Positions 45,454-55,009 of a stretch of DNA of 64,000 nucleotides are shown piece by piece (position 1 is the stretch's first letter; each line of letters begins with the position of its first letter). The notes under the pieces were generated by a model. It searched no databases, was not told the origin of the DNA, and saw only the letters and a list, made by a program, of their open reading frames with translations. Both the position numbers and the translations under genes were made by a program. The stretch is taken from assembly GCF_900142765.1 (NCBI RefSeq), contig NZ_FRCB01000005.1, positions 186,001-250,000 of the forward strand. Direction: 5' to 3'. Source of the DNA: Roseovarius litoreus. GTDB taxonomy: Bacteria; Pseudomonadota; Alphaproteobacteria; Rhodobacterales; Rhodobacteraceae.

Positions 45454-46377
45454 ATGCCCATCAAGATCCCCGAAGACCTGCCCGCCTATGACGTGCTCAC
45501 GCGCGAAGGCGTCATGGTCATGTCCGAGGATCAGGCCGCCCGACAGGATATCCGCCCTCTGCGCATCGGCCTTCTGAACCTGATGCCCAAGAAGATCCAG
45601 ACCGAGAACCAGTTTGCCCGGCTCATCGGCGCCACCCCCCTGCAGATCGAACTCAGCCTCATTCGCATGAGCGAGCACCGCACCAAGAACACCGCCGCCG
45701 CCCATATGGAAAGCTTCTATCGCCCGTTTTCCGAAGTGGCCGATACCGGCGAGCGGTTCGATGGCCTCATCATCACCGGCGCGCCCATCGAACATCTGGA
45801 TTTCACCGATGTCACCTATTGGGACGAGCTTCAGGCGGTGTTCGACTGGACGCAGTCACATGTGCATTCCACCTTCGGCGTCTGCTGGGGCGGCATGGCG
45901 ATGATCAACCATTTCCACGGCGTGCAGAAACACCTGCTGGATCACAAGGCCTTCGGCTGCTTCCGGCACCGCAACATGGACCCGGCCTCGCCCTATTTGC
46001 GCGGATTTTCAGACGATTGCGTGATCCCCGTCAGCCGCTGGACGGAAATGCGCCGCACCGAGATCGAAGCCGTACCCGGCCTCAAGATCCTGCTCGACAG
46101 CGACGAGGTCGGCCCCTGCCTCGTCGAAGATCCTAGGCATGGCGCGCTCTATATCTTCAACCATCTCGAATATGACAGCGACACGCTGAAACAGGAATAC
46201 GACCGCGATGTCGCCAGCGGTACGCCCATCGCCGTACCCTGCAACTACTATCCCGGCGACGATCCCTCGCGCCCGCCGCAGAACCGCTGGCGCAGCCACG
46301 CGCATCTGCTTTACGGCAACTGGATCAACCAGATTTACCAGACAACGCCCTTCGATCTGCATTCCATTGGCCGCTAA
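45454..46377 (+). CDS. metA: Homoserine O-acyltransferase, predicted acetyl-CoA specific
   Basis: The 307-residue enzyme activates homoserine in methionine synthesis. It has the catalytic Cys in [18 protein letters not shown] and the [15 protein letters not shown] stretch. In the MetA family the residue at the position of E. coli Gly111 sets acyl-CoA choice; here GAPIE has Glu, the acetyl-CoA type. So homoserine O-acetyltransferase (MetAA) is predicted rather than succinyltransferase. The next gene probably starts inside its last 11 bases. Confidence 0.93.
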   Translation: MPIKIPEDLPAYDVLTREGVMVMSEDQAARQDIRPLRIGLLNLMPKKIQTENQFARLIGATPLQIELSLIRMSEHRTKNTAAAHMESFYRPFSEVADTGERFDGLIITGAPIEHLDFTDVTYWDELQAVFDWTQSHVHSTFGVCWGGMAMINHFHGVQKHLLDHKAFGCFRHRNMDPASPYLRGFSDDCVIPVSRWTEMRRTEIEAVPGLKILLDSDEVGPCLVEDPRHGALYIFNHLEYDSDTLKQEYDRDVASGTPIAVPCNYYPGDDPSRPPQNRWRSHAHLLYGNWINQIYQTTPFDLHSIGR

Positions 46378-47329
46378 GATCGTCCTTGCCGCGCTTGTCG
46401 CCCTCGTCGTGCTCTGGGCCTATGCCCAGCACCGCGCCCGTCAGCACGAAGCCCGCGCCGAAGCGGCCTTTCCCCCGCAGGGCCGCATCCTCGATGTGAA
46501 CGGCCACCGTGTCCATGCGCTCACCCTGGGCTCTGGGCCGGATGTCGTGCTGATCCACGGGGCCAGCGGCAATCTGCGCGACATGACCTTCAGCCTCGCG
46601 CCGCGCCTTGCCGCGCGCTACCGCGTCACCGTGTTCGACCGTCCGGGCCTCGGATATACCGACCGCATCAACCGCACCGGCGCCACGATCCGCCAGCAGG
46701 CCGAGCTTCTCTCGGATGCCGCGCGCCAGCTCGACATCGAGCGCCCCATGGTTCTGGGCCATTCCTATGGCGGTGCCGTGGCGCTGGCCTGGGCGGTGCA
46801 CCGCCCGGATCACATCGCGGCCCTCGTGCCGCTCGCGGCCCCCGCGAAACCCTGGAAAAGCGATCTCAGCCTCTATTACAAGACCTTGTCGCATCCCGTC
46901 ATTGGCCCCCTCGTCATTCCGCTTCTGACCGCCTTTGTCCGCGACGCGCGGGTGGAACGCGCCGTCTCCGAAATATTCGAGCCGAACGCCGTGCCGCCGG
47001 GCTATATCGCGCATGTCGGCGCGCCTCTGACCCTGCGCCGCGACAGCCTGCGCGCCAATGCCCTGCAACGCGCCAACCTGCTCTCCGAAATCACCGCCAT
47101 GCAGGACGCCATCGCCCGGCTCACCCTCCCGATCGAGGTGGTCCACGGCACCGAAGACACCACCGTCGGCCTGCGCATCCATGCCGAGCCGCTCGCCGAA
47201 GAGCTACCCTCCGCCACCCTGACCCGCCTGCCCGGCATCGCCCATATGCCGCATCACGCCGCCGAAGACGCGGTGATCGACGCCATCACGCGCGCGGCCG
47301 TCCGCGCCGGATTGCACCCCGCCGATTGA
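46367..47329 (+). CDS. Alpha/beta hydrolase with N-terminal membrane anchor
   Basis: The 320-residue protein begins with a hydrophobic helix ([19 protein letters not shown]) and then an alpha/beta-hydrolase domain: oxyanion region LIHGASGN, nucleophile elbow GHSYGG and catalytic His in GIAHMPHH. No ATG precedes the helix; I infer a TTG start at 46367 overlapping the metA stop by 11 bases. A longer ATG frame inside metA is out of frame with that gene and translates to low-complexity sequence. Substrate unknown. Confidence 0.75.
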   Translation: MAAKIVLAALVALVVLWAYAQHRARQHEARAEAAFPPQGRILDVNGHRVHALTLGSGPDVVLIHGASGNLRDMTFSLAPRLAARYRVTVFDRPGLGYTDRINRTGATIRQQAELLSDAARQLDIERPMVLGHSYGGAVALAWAVHRPDHIAALVPLAAPAKPWKSDLSLYYKTLSHPVIGPLVIPLLTAFVRDARVERAVSEIFEPNAVPPGYIAHVGAPLTLRRDSLRANALQRANLLSEITAMQDAIARLTLPIEVVHGTEDTTVGLRIHAEPLAEELPSATLTRLPGIAHMPHHAAEDAVIDAITRAAVRAGLHPAD

Positions 47330-47365
47330 GCCGCCATAGTGGCGCGAAACTGCAGGGAGACACCC

Positions 47366-48235
47366 ATGGAGCTGCCATTCGACGGGGCGATCAGCGCCTT
47401 TTACGCCAACGAAGCGCCCGAACGCATCCGCAACGCGATCCGCCGCGGCGAAAAAGGCGACATCATCGACCCGGGCTTTCCCCATTCCGAACGCCTGCCG
47501 CGCAAACATTACGAAAAAGAGCTCGAGGCGCTGCAGATCGAACTGGTCAAGCTGCAGAACTGGACCAAGTCCAGCGGCGCGCGCATCGCCATCGTCTTCG
47601 AAGGCCGCGACGCCGCCGGCAAGGGCGGCACGATCAAACGCTTCCGCGAGCATCTCAATCCGCGCGGCGCGCGGGTCGTGGCGCTGTCCAAACCCTCGGA
47701 TGTCGAAAGCAGCCAGTGGTATTTCCAGCGCTATGTCGATCACCTCCCCTCGGGCGGCGAAATGGTGTTCTTCGACCGCAGCTGGTATAATCGCGGTGTC
47801 GTCGAAAAGGTGTTCGGCTTTTGCACCCATGCGCAGCGCGAACATTTCTTCCACCAGGTCACCGATTTCGAAAAAATGCTGGTGGACGAGGGCATTCAAC
47901 TTTTCAAATTCTGGCTCAACGTGGGCCGTGGCGAACAGCTGCGCCGCTTTCTCGACCGCGAGGCCAGCCCCCTCAAGCAATGGAAACTCAGCCGGATCGA
48001 CGTGGAAGGGCTGGCCAAATGGGACGAGTATACCGCCGCGATCTCCGAAACGCTGGACCGCTCGCATACCAGCCACGCGCCCTGGACCGTGGTGCGCTCG
48101 GATGACAAACGCCGTGCCCGGCTCGAAACCCTCCGCCATCTGCTGCTGAATATCGAATACGGGCGCAAGGATGCCCGCGCCATAGGCTCTCCCGACAGCT
48201 CGGTCTGTGCCGGGCCGGATATCTGGAATGCCTAA
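47366..48235 (+). CDS. ppk2: Polyphosphate kinase 2
   Basis: PPK2 moves phosphate between polyphosphate and nucleoside di- or monophosphates. The 289-residue protein has Walker [17 protein letters not shown] near 75, the lid-region motif [15 protein letters not shown] near 135 and C-terminal [14 protein letters not shown]. The length fits single-domain class I enzymes. Start at 47366 has AGGGAG upstream. The TetR gene starts inside its last 8 bases. Confidence 0.94.
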   Translation: MELPFDGAISAFYANEAPERIRNAIRRGEKGDIIDPGFPHSERLPRKHYEKELEALQIELVKLQNWTKSSGARIAIVFEGRDAAGKGGTIKRFREHLNPRGARVVALSKPSDVESSQWYFQRYVDHLPSGGEMVFFDRSWYNRGVVEKVFGFCTHAQREHFFHQVTDFEKMLVDEGIQLFKFWLNVGRGEQLRRFLDREASPLKQWKLSRIDVEGLAKWDEYTAAISETLDRSHTSHAPWTVVRSDDKRRARLETLRHLLLNIEYGRKDARAIGSPDSSVCAGPDIWNA

Positions 48236-48845
48236 ACAGGGCTACCACCACGGCAACCTGAAACAGGCCCTTGTGGATGCCGCCCTGCGCCTGATCGAAG
48301 CCAGGGGGCCATCGGGCTTCACCCTGTCGGAGGCGGCCAAACAGGCCGGGGTGACGCCCGCGGCGGTCTATCGCCATTTCGCAGGGCGCGACGACCTGAT
48401 CGCCGAGGCCGCGCGCCAGGGCTATGTGATCTTCGCCGATGTCATGCAGGAGGCCTATGATCGCGGCCAGCCCTCGGCCCGGGCCAGCGTCGAGGCCACG
48501 GGCCGCGCCTATCTCGCCTTCGCGCGCCAATACCCCGGCCATTACATCGCGATGTTCGAAAGCGGTCTCTCGGTGAACCGCACGCCCGAGCTCTCCCTCG
48601 TCGCGCGCCACGCCCGCGCGGTGATCGAACAGGCCGCCGAAGACCTCAGCCAGCATATCCCCCCAGAACGCCGCCCGCCTGCGGCGATGTTCAGCGCCCA
48701 TATCTGGGCCATGTCGCATGGGGTGGTCGAGCTTTTCGCGCGCAACTCCCCCGGCGCGGTCGTGCCCTTCGCCCCCGAAGAGCTGCTCGAGACCGGCATC
48801 GGCATCTACCTGCGCGGCCTCGGCCTTAGCGCCCCCGACACCTGA
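48228..48845 (+). CDS. TetR/AcrR family transcriptional regulator
   Basis: The 205-residue protein has an N-terminal TetR DNA-binding domain (residues 1-60, [46 protein letters not shown]) and a WHG-type ligand domain ending [15 protein letters not shown]. It overlaps ppk2 by 8 bases, so polyphosphate metabolism or an unrelated ligand are both possible. Its regulon cannot be inferred. Confidence 0.87.
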   Translation: MPKQGYHHGNLKQALVDAALRLIEARGPSGFTLSEAAKQAGVTPAAVYRHFAGRDDLIAEAARQGYVIFADVMQEAYDRGQPSARASVEATGRAYLAFARQYPGHYIAMFESGLSVNRTPELSLVARHARAVIEQAAEDLSQHIPPERRPPAAMFSAHIWAMSHGVVELFARNSPGAVVPFAPEELLETGIGIYLRGLGLSAPDT

Positions 48846-48862
48846 CCACCACCCGGGCCGCG

Positions 48863-48897
48863 CAAAGCAAAAGGGCCACCCAACCGGGCGGCCCTTC
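48863..48897 (-). terminator. Intrinsic terminator after rpsI
   Basis: On the minus strand GGCCGCCC-type hairpin AAGGGCC/GGCCCTT with internal loop is followed by TTTTGCTTTG. It lies 23 bases after the rpsI stop. Confidence 0.75.
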
Positions 48898-48919
48898 CAT
48901 GAAAATCGCGAGGATCGGC

Positions 48920-49408
48920 TCAGCGCTTCGAGAACTGGAAGCTCCGACGCGCCTTGCGGCGACCGAACTTCTTGCGTTCCACAACGCGGCTGTCGCGTGT
49001 CAGGAAGCCAGCGGCCTTCAGCGCGCCGCGCAGCGACGGATCATAGAGCTGCAGCGCTTTCGAGATGCCGTGCTTGACCGCACCGGCCTGACCCGACAGA
49101 CCACCGCCCTTGACCGTCGCCATCACGTCGAACTGGTCTTCGACACCGGCAACGGTGAACGGCTGGCGCAGGATCATCTGCAGAACGGGGCGCGCGAAAT
49201 ACGCGTTCATTTCCTTGCCATTCACGCTGACCTTGCCGGAGCCCGGCTTGATCCAGACGCGGGCGACCGCATCCTTGCGCTTGCCGGTCGCATAGGACCG
49301 GCCCAGCTCGTCACGGACAGGCTCGCGCGGCGCTTCGATCGCGGCCTCGGCCACGGCGCCACCGGCGACCGCTTCCAGACCCTCGAGGGATTTGATTTCT
49401 TCAGCCAT
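48920..49408 (-). CDS. rpsI: 30S ribosomal protein S9
   Basis: The 162-residue S9 has the long N-terminal extension of alphaproteobacteria, and the conserved [18 protein letters not shown], and C-terminal [25 protein letters not shown] in two pieces, ending with the tRNA-contacting tail. Its start overlaps the rplM stop by one base (TGATG), the universal rplM-rpsI operon. Confidence 0.98.
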   Translation of the reverse strand: MAEEIKSLEGLEAVAGGAVAEAAIEAPREPVRDELGRSYATGKRKDAVARVWIKPGSGKVSVNGKEMNAYFARPVLQMILRQPFTVAGVEDQFDVMATVKGGGLSGQAGAVKHGISKALQLYDPSLRGALKAAGFLTRDSRVVERKKFGRRKARRSFQFSKR

Positions 49409-49872
49409 CAGTTCGCCACCCGCGTGTTCTTGTTGTTCATCGACTTGACGTCCAGCACCTCGGGGCTCTGCGCCTCATGGGGGTGCTCGGTGCCGGCATA
49501 GACGCGCAGATTGGTCATCTGCTTGCGCGACAGACGGTTGCCCGGAAGCATCCGCTTGACCGCCTGCATGACGACGCGCTCAGGATACGCCCCTTCCAGG
49601 ATCTGGCCCGTGGTGCGCGACTTGATGCCGCCCGGATAGCCGGTGTGCCAGTAATTGGGCTTGTTGCGCTTGTTGCCCGTCAGCTGGACCTTGTCGGCAT
49701 TGATGACGATGACATTGTCGCCCATGTCCATATGCGGCGTGAAGGACGCCTTGTGCTTGCCGCGCAGGCGCATCGCGACGATCGAGGCAAGACGGCCCAG
49801 AACAACGCCCTCGGCGTCGATCAGGATCCATTTCTTGTCGATATCTGCCGGAGTTGCAGAGAATGTTTTCAT
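49408..49872 (-). CDS. rplM: 50S ribosomal protein L13
   Basis: The 154-residue L13 has [16 protein letters not shown] near residue 15, [22 protein letters not shown] in two parts and [21 protein letters not shown]. It is the first gene of the rplM-rpsI operon. A promoter is visible upstream and a small hairpin in the leader. Confidence 0.98.
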   Translation of the reverse strand: MKTFSATPADIDKKWILIDAEGVVLGRLASIVAMRLRGKHKASFTPHMDMGDNVIVINADKVQLTGNKRNKPNYWHTGYPGGIKSRTTGQILEGAYPERVVMQAVKRMLPGNRLSRKQMTNLRVYAGTEHPHEAQSPEVLDVKSMNNKNTRVAN

Positions 49873-49938
49873 TGCAGGGAAATCCCTTGGTTGACGTGTC
49901 GGGCGATCGAAACTGCCGCCCCTTCATGCGATTGCGCG

Positions 49939-49966
49939 GTTATATAGCCCCACACAAACAGGTCAA
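49939..49966 (-). promoter_or_regulatory. Sigma-70 promoter of rplM-rpsI
   Basis: On the minus strand TTGACC (49961-49966) and TATAAC (49939-49944) are 16 bases apart, a near-consensus promoter with a leader of about 60 bases. The leader can fold GGGCG...CGCCC before the L13 start. Confidence 0.75.
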
Positions 49967-50038
49967 GGCCCTCTTTCCTTATAAAATCTAACAAATTCAA
50001 TATCTTGCAATAACGGTATCTATTTACCCCAACTTTCG

Positions 50039-50121
50039 CGGCTTCTTCTGGCCGCAAATATCCTCGGGGGGAGTCGGTGAAATCCCATGGGATTTCAACG
50101 GCGGGGGGCAGACAGCCCCCC
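50039..50121 (-). repeat. Rhodobacteraceae GC-rich dispersed repeat, copy C, with palindrome
   Basis: In reverse orientation this copy has the GCCAGAAGAAGCC end, the hairpin GGGGGGC-AGACA-GCCCCCC at 50103-50121, and, in between, a perfect 20-bp palindrome TGAAATCCCATGGGATTTCA at 50078-50097. The palindrome is absent from copies A and B. A short open frame across it is repeat-derived and not a gene. Confidence 0.8.
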
Positions 50122-50132
50122 ATCCTGCCCCC

Positions 50133-50558
50133 TCAGCCCTTGGCCGGCGGGATCGAATAGGTCAGGCTCGCGCGGGCCACCGGCGCTTCCATCCCTTCGG
50201 AATAGAGCAGCACATCGCCCACCGCCAGCACCCGCCCCAGCTTGAGGATCCGGCACTCCGCGATCAGATCCGCGCCGGCGGCGGGCTTGCGCATGAAATC
50301 CATGCTGCAATTGGTGGTCACCGCCAAAGCCTCCGGCCCGATCATCGCCAGGATCGCCAGGTAAAGCGATACATCCGCCAGCGCGAACATCGCCGGGCCC
50401 GACACCGTGCCGCCCGGCCGCAAATGCCGCTCCTGCGTCATCAGGCGCACGCGGATCCGGTTCTCGTCCAACTCGTCAATGGCGAAATCGCCCGCCACCT
50501 GGGGAAACTCCTCCTCCAGAAATCGCGCCAGCGCCTCGCGCGTCATCTTCAGACCCAT
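50133..50558 (-). CDS. PaaI-type thioesterase (hotdog fold)
   Basis: The 141-residue protein has the PaaI/hotdog signature RPGGTVSGPAMFALADVSLYLAILAMIGPEALAVT, spread over 50-85, with the Gly/Ser active-site region and the Asp in ALADV. It hydrolyses acyl- or aryl-CoA esters of unknown type. Start at 50558 has GGAGAGGA upstream; an additional arginine-rich N-terminus is unlikely. It is divergent from an enoyl-CoA hydratase gene by 89 bases, which fits acyl-CoA breakdown. Confidence 0.85.
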   Translation of the reverse strand: MGLKMTREALARFLEEEFPQVAGDFAIDELDENRIRVRLMTQERHLRPGGTVSGPAMFALADVSLYLAILAMIGPEALAVTTNCSMDFMRKPAAGADLIAECRILKLGRVLAVGDVLLYSEGMEAPVARASLTYSIPPAKG

Positions 50559-50647
50559 CCGCTGTCCTCTCCGCCCTTTTCTACCCGGCCCTTTTCTCCC
50601 CGGCCCTCTCCGCGTAAGGTTGCCCATAACGGCCAGGGAGGTTCAAG

Positions 50648-51436
50648 ATGACAATTCTCCAACGCAGCGATCAGGGCGCCGTCGCCCGGCTGACCCTCAA
50701 CCACCCCGAAAAGCTCAACGCGCTGAGCGACGCGATGCTGGCGGCCCTGCAGGATCAGTTCGACAGCCTCGCGCAGGATCCCTCCATTCGCGTGGTGATC
50801 CTCGGCGGCACCGGCAAGGCGTTCTGCGCGGGCCACGACCTCAAGGAAATGACCCAAGGCCGGCAGGCGCCCGATGACGGGCGCGCCTATTTCGCCGATC
50901 TCTTCGCGCGCTGTGCGCGGGTGATGACCGCCATCCGCACCCTGCCCCAGCCGGTGATCGCCCAGCCTCATGGCATCGCCACCGCCGCGGGCTGCCAACT
51001 GGTCGCCTCCTGTGATCTCGCCATCGCCGCCACCGGTACGCGGTTTGGCGTGAACGGCGTGAATATCGGGCTGTTCTGTTCCACGCCGATGGTGGCCCTG
51101 AGCCGCAACATCCCGCGCAAACAGGCCTTCGAGATGCTCACCACCGGCGAATTCATCGACACCGACCGCGCGCTGGCGCTCGGCCTCATCAACCGCGCCG
51201 TCGATCCTGACCGGCTCGAGGCCGAAACCGACGCGCTGGCCGCACAGATCGCCGCCAAGCTCGGTGCCGCCGTGCGCATCGGCAAGCGCGCCTTCTACGA
51301 TCAGCTCGAAATGCCGCTCGAGCAGGCCTATGCTTATACCGGCGAGGTGATGGTGGAAAACATGATGTATCGCGATACCGCCGAAGGCATCAGCGCCTTT
51401 CTCGAAAAGCGCAGCCCCGACTGGGATCAGGACTGA
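50648..51436 (+). CDS. Enoyl-CoA hydratase/isomerase family protein
   Basis: The 262-residue crotonase-fold protein has NHPEKLNALSDAML, AFCAGHDLKEMTQGR and IAQPHGIATAAGCQLVASCDLAIA (in parts). The second catalytic position region lacks the usual Glu in EITLG-like form and reads GVNIGLFCST, similar to the ECHDC3 branch, so classical hydratase activity is not certain. AGGGAGG precedes the start. It is divergent from the thioesterase. Confidence 0.85.
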   Translation: MTILQRSDQGAVARLTLNHPEKLNALSDAMLAALQDQFDSLAQDPSIRVVILGGTGKAFCAGHDLKEMTQGRQAPDDGRAYFADLFARCARVMTAIRTLPQPVIAQPHGIATAAGCQLVASCDLAIAATGTRFGVNGVNIGLFCSTPMVALSRNIPRKQAFEMLTTGEFIDTDRALALGLINRAVDPDRLEAETDALAAQIAAKLGAAVRIGKRAFYDQLEMPLEQAYAYTGEVMVENMMYRDTAEGISAFLEKRSPDWDQD

Positions 51437-51569
51437 CCGCCGCGCGCCCCCGCCTTGTTGTTTCCGAAACCATGCCTTGTTTTTTCCACAATCGGTATTT
51501 TTCCGGGGCGCGGGTTGGGGTATACATTGCGGGAAAGAACGGCATCGATTGAGCTTGCGATGCATTTCG

Positions 51570-51640
51570 GGGTCGCCGCCGGCGTCCAGTCCCTCCAGAC
51601 CGGCCTCTTCCCGGTTCCGACAGGACCATCGCGGCGACCC
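51570..51640 (+). other. Structured leader region upstream of trmFO
   Basis: GGGTCGCCGC (51570-51579) is perfectly complementary to GCGGCGACCC (51631-51640). Inside this 10-bp long-range stem is a smaller hairpin ACCGG (51599-51603) with CCGGT (51611-51615). Of the 254 bases between the enoyl-CoA hydratase stop and trmFO, no gene is evident. A -10-like TATACA at 51521 would put the structure in the trmFO leader. Confidence 0.5.
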
Positions 51641-51690
51641 GAGCGTTCCCTCCCTTTCCAAACGCCGCGCAATCCCCTACATCCAGCGCC

Positions 51691-53049
51691 ATGAGCAAGA
51701 CACTCCATATCATCGGCGGCGGCATGGCCGGCTCCGAAGCCGCCTGGCAGGCCGCCCGCATGGGCGTATCCGTCGTGATTCACGAAATGCGCCCGCGCGT
51801 CGAAACCTTCGCGCACCGCACCGGCGATCTGGCCGAGATGGTGTGCTCGAATTCCTTCCGCTCGGATGATGACGAACAGAACGCCGTGGGCCTGCTGCAT
51901 TGGGAAATGCGCGCCGCCGACGGGCTCATCATGCAGACCGCCGACCGTCACCGCCTGCCCGCGGGCGGCGCCTTGGCCGTGGACCGCGATCTTTTCGCCC
52001 GCGATGTCACGCAAACCCTGCGCAACCATCCCCTCATCACCATCCAGCACGACGAGATCACCGAACTTCCCGCCGATGGCCATTGGATCATCGCCACAGG
52101 CCCGCTCACCAGTCAGGGGTTGGGACAGGCCATCGCGCACGAGACCGGCGCCGATGCGCTGGCCTTCTTCGATGCCATCGCCCCCATCGTCTATGCCGAC
52201 AGCATCGACATGTCCAAGGCTTGGATGCAATCGCGCTACGACAAGGGCGAAACCGAGGAAGAGCGCACCGCCTATCTCAACTGCCCGATGGACCGCGCCA
52301 CCTATGACGCCTTCATCGACGCGCTTCTCGCCGCCGACAAGACCGAGTTTCACGAGGGCGAGACCGCAGGCTATTTCGACGGCTGTCTGCCCATCGAGGT
52401 GATGGCAGAACGCGGCCGCGAAACCTTGCGCCACGGCCCGATGAAGCCGGTGGGCCTGACCAATCCGCATCAGCCGGATGTCAAACCCCATGCCGTCGTG
52501 CAGCTGCGCCGCGACAACGCGCTCGGCACGTTGTTCAACATCGTGGGCTTTCAGACCAAGATGAAATACGGCGCCCAGACCGAGGTGTTCCGCATGATCC
52601 CCGGCCTCGAAAACGCCTCCTTCGCGCGGTTGGGCGGCATTCACCGCAACACCTTCCTCAACTCGCCCACGCTGCTCGATGACCAGATGCGCTTGCGCTC
52701 GCGCCCGCATATCCGCTTTGCCGGACAGATCACCGGCGTCGAGGGTTATGTGGAATCCGCCGCCATGGGCCTTCTGGCGGGCCGTCTGGCTGCCGCCGAG
52801 ATGCTGGGCCATCCGTTGCCCTCCCCGCCGCAGGACAGCGCCATGGGCGCGCTCATACACCACATCACCGGCGGCGCCGAGGCCAAGACCTTCCAGCCGA
52901 TGAACGTCAATTTCGGCCTTTTCCGCCCCGTCGATGGGCTCAAGGGCGGGCGTCGTGGCCGCAGCGACCGCTACAAGGCCTATACCGACCGCGCCAAGGC
53001 CGCATGGCAGGACTGGCTGCAGCTTCAGAACATGAGCTGTGCCTCGTAA
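51691..53049 (+). CDS. trmFO: tRNA (uracil-5-)-methyltransferase TrmFO, folate/FAD-dependent
   Basis: TrmFO makes ribothymidine at tRNA position 54 using methylene-tetrahydrofolate and FADH2. The 452-residue protein has the FAD-binding motif [13 protein letters not shown] at residue 7 and CSNSFRSDD near 52, and the family segment [12 protein letters not shown] and [20 protein letters not shown]. Length is normal. gluQ follows 9 bases after its stop, so the two may be co-transcribed. Confidence 0.95.
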   Translation: MSKTLHIIGGGMAGSEAAWQAARMGVSVVIHEMRPRVETFAHRTGDLAEMVCSNSFRSDDDEQNAVGLLHWEMRAADGLIMQTADRHRLPAGGALAVDRDLFARDVTQTLRNHPLITIQHDEITELPADGHWIIATGPLTSQGLGQAIAHETGADALAFFDAIAPIVYADSIDMSKAWMQSRYDKGETEEERTAYLNCPMDRATYDAFIDALLAADKTEFHEGETAGYFDGCLPIEVMAERGRETLRHGPMKPVGLTNPHQPDVKPHAVVQLRRDNALGTLFNIVGFQTKMKYGAQTEVFRMIPGLENASFARLGGIHRNTFLNSPTLLDDQMRLRSRPHIRFAGQITGVEGYVESAAMGLLAGRLAAAEMLGHPLPSPPQDSAMGALIHHITGGAEAKTFQPMNVNFGLFRPVDGLKGGRRGRSDRYKAYTDRAKAAWQDWLQLQNMSCAS

Positions 53050-53058
53050 CCCACTGAT

Positions 53059-53913
53059 ATGTCATTCATAACACGATTCGCGCCGTCGCCCACAGGCCCG
53101 CTGCATCTGGGCCATGCCTATTCGGCGATCCTGGCCCATGACAGCGCCGCGCGCGAAAACGGGACGTTTCTTCTGCGCATCGACGATCTCGACCAGACCC
53201 GCTCGCGCCCCGAATGGGAGACGCAAATCTTCGACGACCTCTCGTGGCTTGGCCTCAGCTGGCCGCAGCCCATCCTACGCCAATCCGACCGGTTACCGCT
53301 CTATGCAAGCGCCCTTGAAACCCTTTGGGATCAAGGGCTTCTCTACCCTTGCTCATGCAGCCGCGCCGATATCCGCGCCGCCGTCTCGGCCCCACAGGAA
53401 GGCGCGCCGCTGCATGGCCCCGACGGGTTGATCTATCCCGGCACCTGCAGGCCCGCGCATCCGCCCTCGGGGCCGATGCCCGATAGCCCGCTGCGCCTCG
53501 ACATGGCCCGCGCCCTTGCGCATCTGGGGCGCGCGCCCGCCTTCACCGAAACCGGCGCCGGCCCCGATGGGGAAACCGGCCTCATCACGCCCTCGACCAT
53601 GACCCGGACCGTGGGCGATGTCGCCCTGGCCCGCCCCGGTCTGGGCGCGTCCTATCACCTGTCGGTGGTGGTGGATGATGCCGACCAGCAGATCACCCAT
53701 GTGATCCGCGGCCGCGATCTCTTCAGTGCCACGCAAATTCATGTGCTGTTGCAAGGGCTTCTGGGCCTGCCCACACCGATCTATCACCATCATCGCCTGA
53801 TCCGCGACGAGACCGGCAAGCGGCTGGCCAAGCGCGACGACGCCCGCGCCATCGCCACCTACCGCGCCGAAGGCAAGACCCCGCAGGACATCCGCGCGAT
53901 GCTGGGCCTCTGA
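53059..53913 (+). CDS. gluQ: Glutamyl-Q tRNA(Asp) synthetase
   Basis: This truncated glutamyl-tRNA synthetase relative attaches Glu to queuosine of tRNA(Asp). The 284-residue protein has the N-terminal HIGH-like HLGH (16-19) in RFAPSPTGPLHLGHAYSA, the second signature TGKRLAKRDDARAI and lacks the anticodon-binding domain. Zn ligands are in CSCSRADI and the region around YPGTC. It ends 3 bases before the convergent hisI stop. Confidence 0.93.
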   Translation: MSFITRFAPSPTGPLHLGHAYSAILAHDSAARENGTFLLRIDDLDQTRSRPEWETQIFDDLSWLGLSWPQPILRQSDRLPLYASALETLWDQGLLYPCSCSRADIRAAVSAPQEGAPLHGPDGLIYPGTCRPAHPPSGPMPDSPLRLDMARALAHLGRAPAFTETGAGPDGETGLITPSTMTRTVGDVALARPGLGASYHLSVVVDDADQQITHVIRGRDLFSATQIHVLLQGLLGLPTPIYHHHRLIRDETGKRLAKRDDARAIATYRAEGKTPQDIRAMLGL

Positions 53914-53916
53914 CTC

Positions 53917-54279
53917 TCAGCCCGCTTCCGGCGCCATGATCTCGATCTCTTCGCCGTCTCTCACCGCCGTATAGAAGCAGCTCCGCCGGTTGGTATGACA
54001 GGCCGGACCGGTCTGACGCACCTGCACCAGCAGGCAATCGCGGTCGCAATCCACCCGCATCTCCACCAGCTCCTGCACATGCCCCGAGCTTTCGCCCTTC
54101 ACCCAGAACGCCGCCCGCGACCGGCTCCAATAAGTCACGCGCCCGCTCTCCAGCGTGCGCGCCACCGCTTCCGCGTTCATCCACGCCATCATCAGCACCT
54201 CGCCCGTAGCCTCGTCCTGCGCGATCGCCGGAATGAGGCCGCGATCATCATATGTCAAACTGGCGGGATCGAAGGGCAT
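53917..54279 (-). CDS. hisI: Phosphoribosyl-AMP cyclohydrolase
   Basis: HisI opens the purine ring of phosphoribosyl-AMP in histidine synthesis. The 120-residue protein has [14 protein letters not shown], the magnesium/zinc-binding DCDRDCLLV and [12 protein letters not shown] with its Cys and His ligands. Start at 54279 gives the family length; a longer frame upstream covers the start of the next gene. It is divergent from the Fe-S scaffold gene. Confidence 0.95.
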   Translation of the reverse strand: MPFDPASLTYDDRGLIPAIAQDEATGEVLMMAWMNAEAVARTLESGRVTYWSRSRAAFWVKGESSGHVQELVEMRVDCDRDCLLVQVRQTGPACHTNRRSCFYTAVRDGEEIEIMAPEAG

Positions 54280-54346
54280 GGGCGAAAACCTTTTGCATCT
54301 GCGGTCAGGTTTTCTATCTATTGGGTAACGCAGCAAAGGAAAAGTC

Positions 54347-54802
54347 ATGAGCGGCGAAACCGACCTCATCAAACTCTATTCGGCGCGCATCCTCGAACTG
54401 GCCGCCGATATTCCGCATCATGGCCGGCTCGACGCCCCCGACGCGACCGTGAAAAAACGCGCGCCGCTCTGCGGCTCGACCGTCACGGTCGATATCTGCA
54501 CCGATGGCAGCACCATCACCGACTATGCCGCCGAGGTGAAGGCCTGCGCGCTTGGACAGGCCGCAGCCTCCGTCGTGGGCGCCCATATCATCGGCTGCAC
54601 CCCCGATCAGGTGGTCGCGGCCCGCGACGCGCTAAAGGAGATGCTCAAGGCCGATGGCCCACCGCCCGCCGCCCCCTTCGACGGGCTCGAGGTGCTCAGC
54701 CCCGCGCGCGACTACAAGAACCGTCACGCCTCGATCATGCTGACCCTCGATGCCGCCGTCGAAGCGCTCGAACAGGCCCGCGCGGCCCAGTCCTGCATCT
54801 GA
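54347..54802 (+). CDS. NifU/IscU-like iron-sulfur cluster scaffold protein
   Basis: The 151-residue protein has Cys42 in APLCGST and Cys67 in [13 protein letters not shown], the scaffold Cys pattern, though the third usual Cys is not in its normal place (another Cys is at 84 and one at 149). Family members hold nascent Fe-S clusters or are degenerate scaffold proteins. The neighbour hisI is a common partner in Rhodobacteraceae. Start is the Met at 54347 after AAAGGAAA. Confidence 0.85.
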   Translation: MSGETDLIKLYSARILELAADIPHHGRLDAPDATVKKRAPLCGSTVTVDICTDGSTITDYAAEVKACALGQAAASVVGAHIIGCTPDQVVAARDALKEMLKADGPPPAAPFDGLEVLSPARDYKNRHASIMLTLDAAVEALEQARAAQSCI

Positions 54803-54817
54803 CAGCGCCTCTCGCAT

Positions 54818-54853
54818 AAAAAAACCGCCGCACGCTCGGTCGAGCGGCGGCGG
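54818..54853 (-). terminator. Strong intrinsic terminator ending the SOS-type small gene transcript
   Basis: On the minus strand a long stem (CCGCCGC and CGCTCG with complements, one bulged base) is followed by seven T. No minus-strand gene other than the 40-residue one at 55010-55132 is available to use it. The same site gives no T-run in the plus direction. Confidence 0.85.
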
Positions 54854-55009
54854 AAGGAAAAGCGGGCTCCGGTAACTCCGATTTGCGCATCAAGGGATCA
54901 GGCAGAAACCCTTGTCGGACCTCGGGACAGGTAAGGGGTCAGTCACATCCCGCTTGGGGACAAGGATGCAACAGGCGCGGTACGGATCGGAACGTCGCAG
55001 GCAGAAACT

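Noticed and set aside
46208-46366. ATG start of the hydrolase inside metA
   Set aside because: The added 53 residues are Arg/Pro/Ala-rich out-of-frame translation of metA.
49869-50123. 84-residue minus-strand frame between rplM and the thioesterase gene
   Set aside because: It crosses the rplM promoter and the dispersed repeat, so it is repeat-derived.
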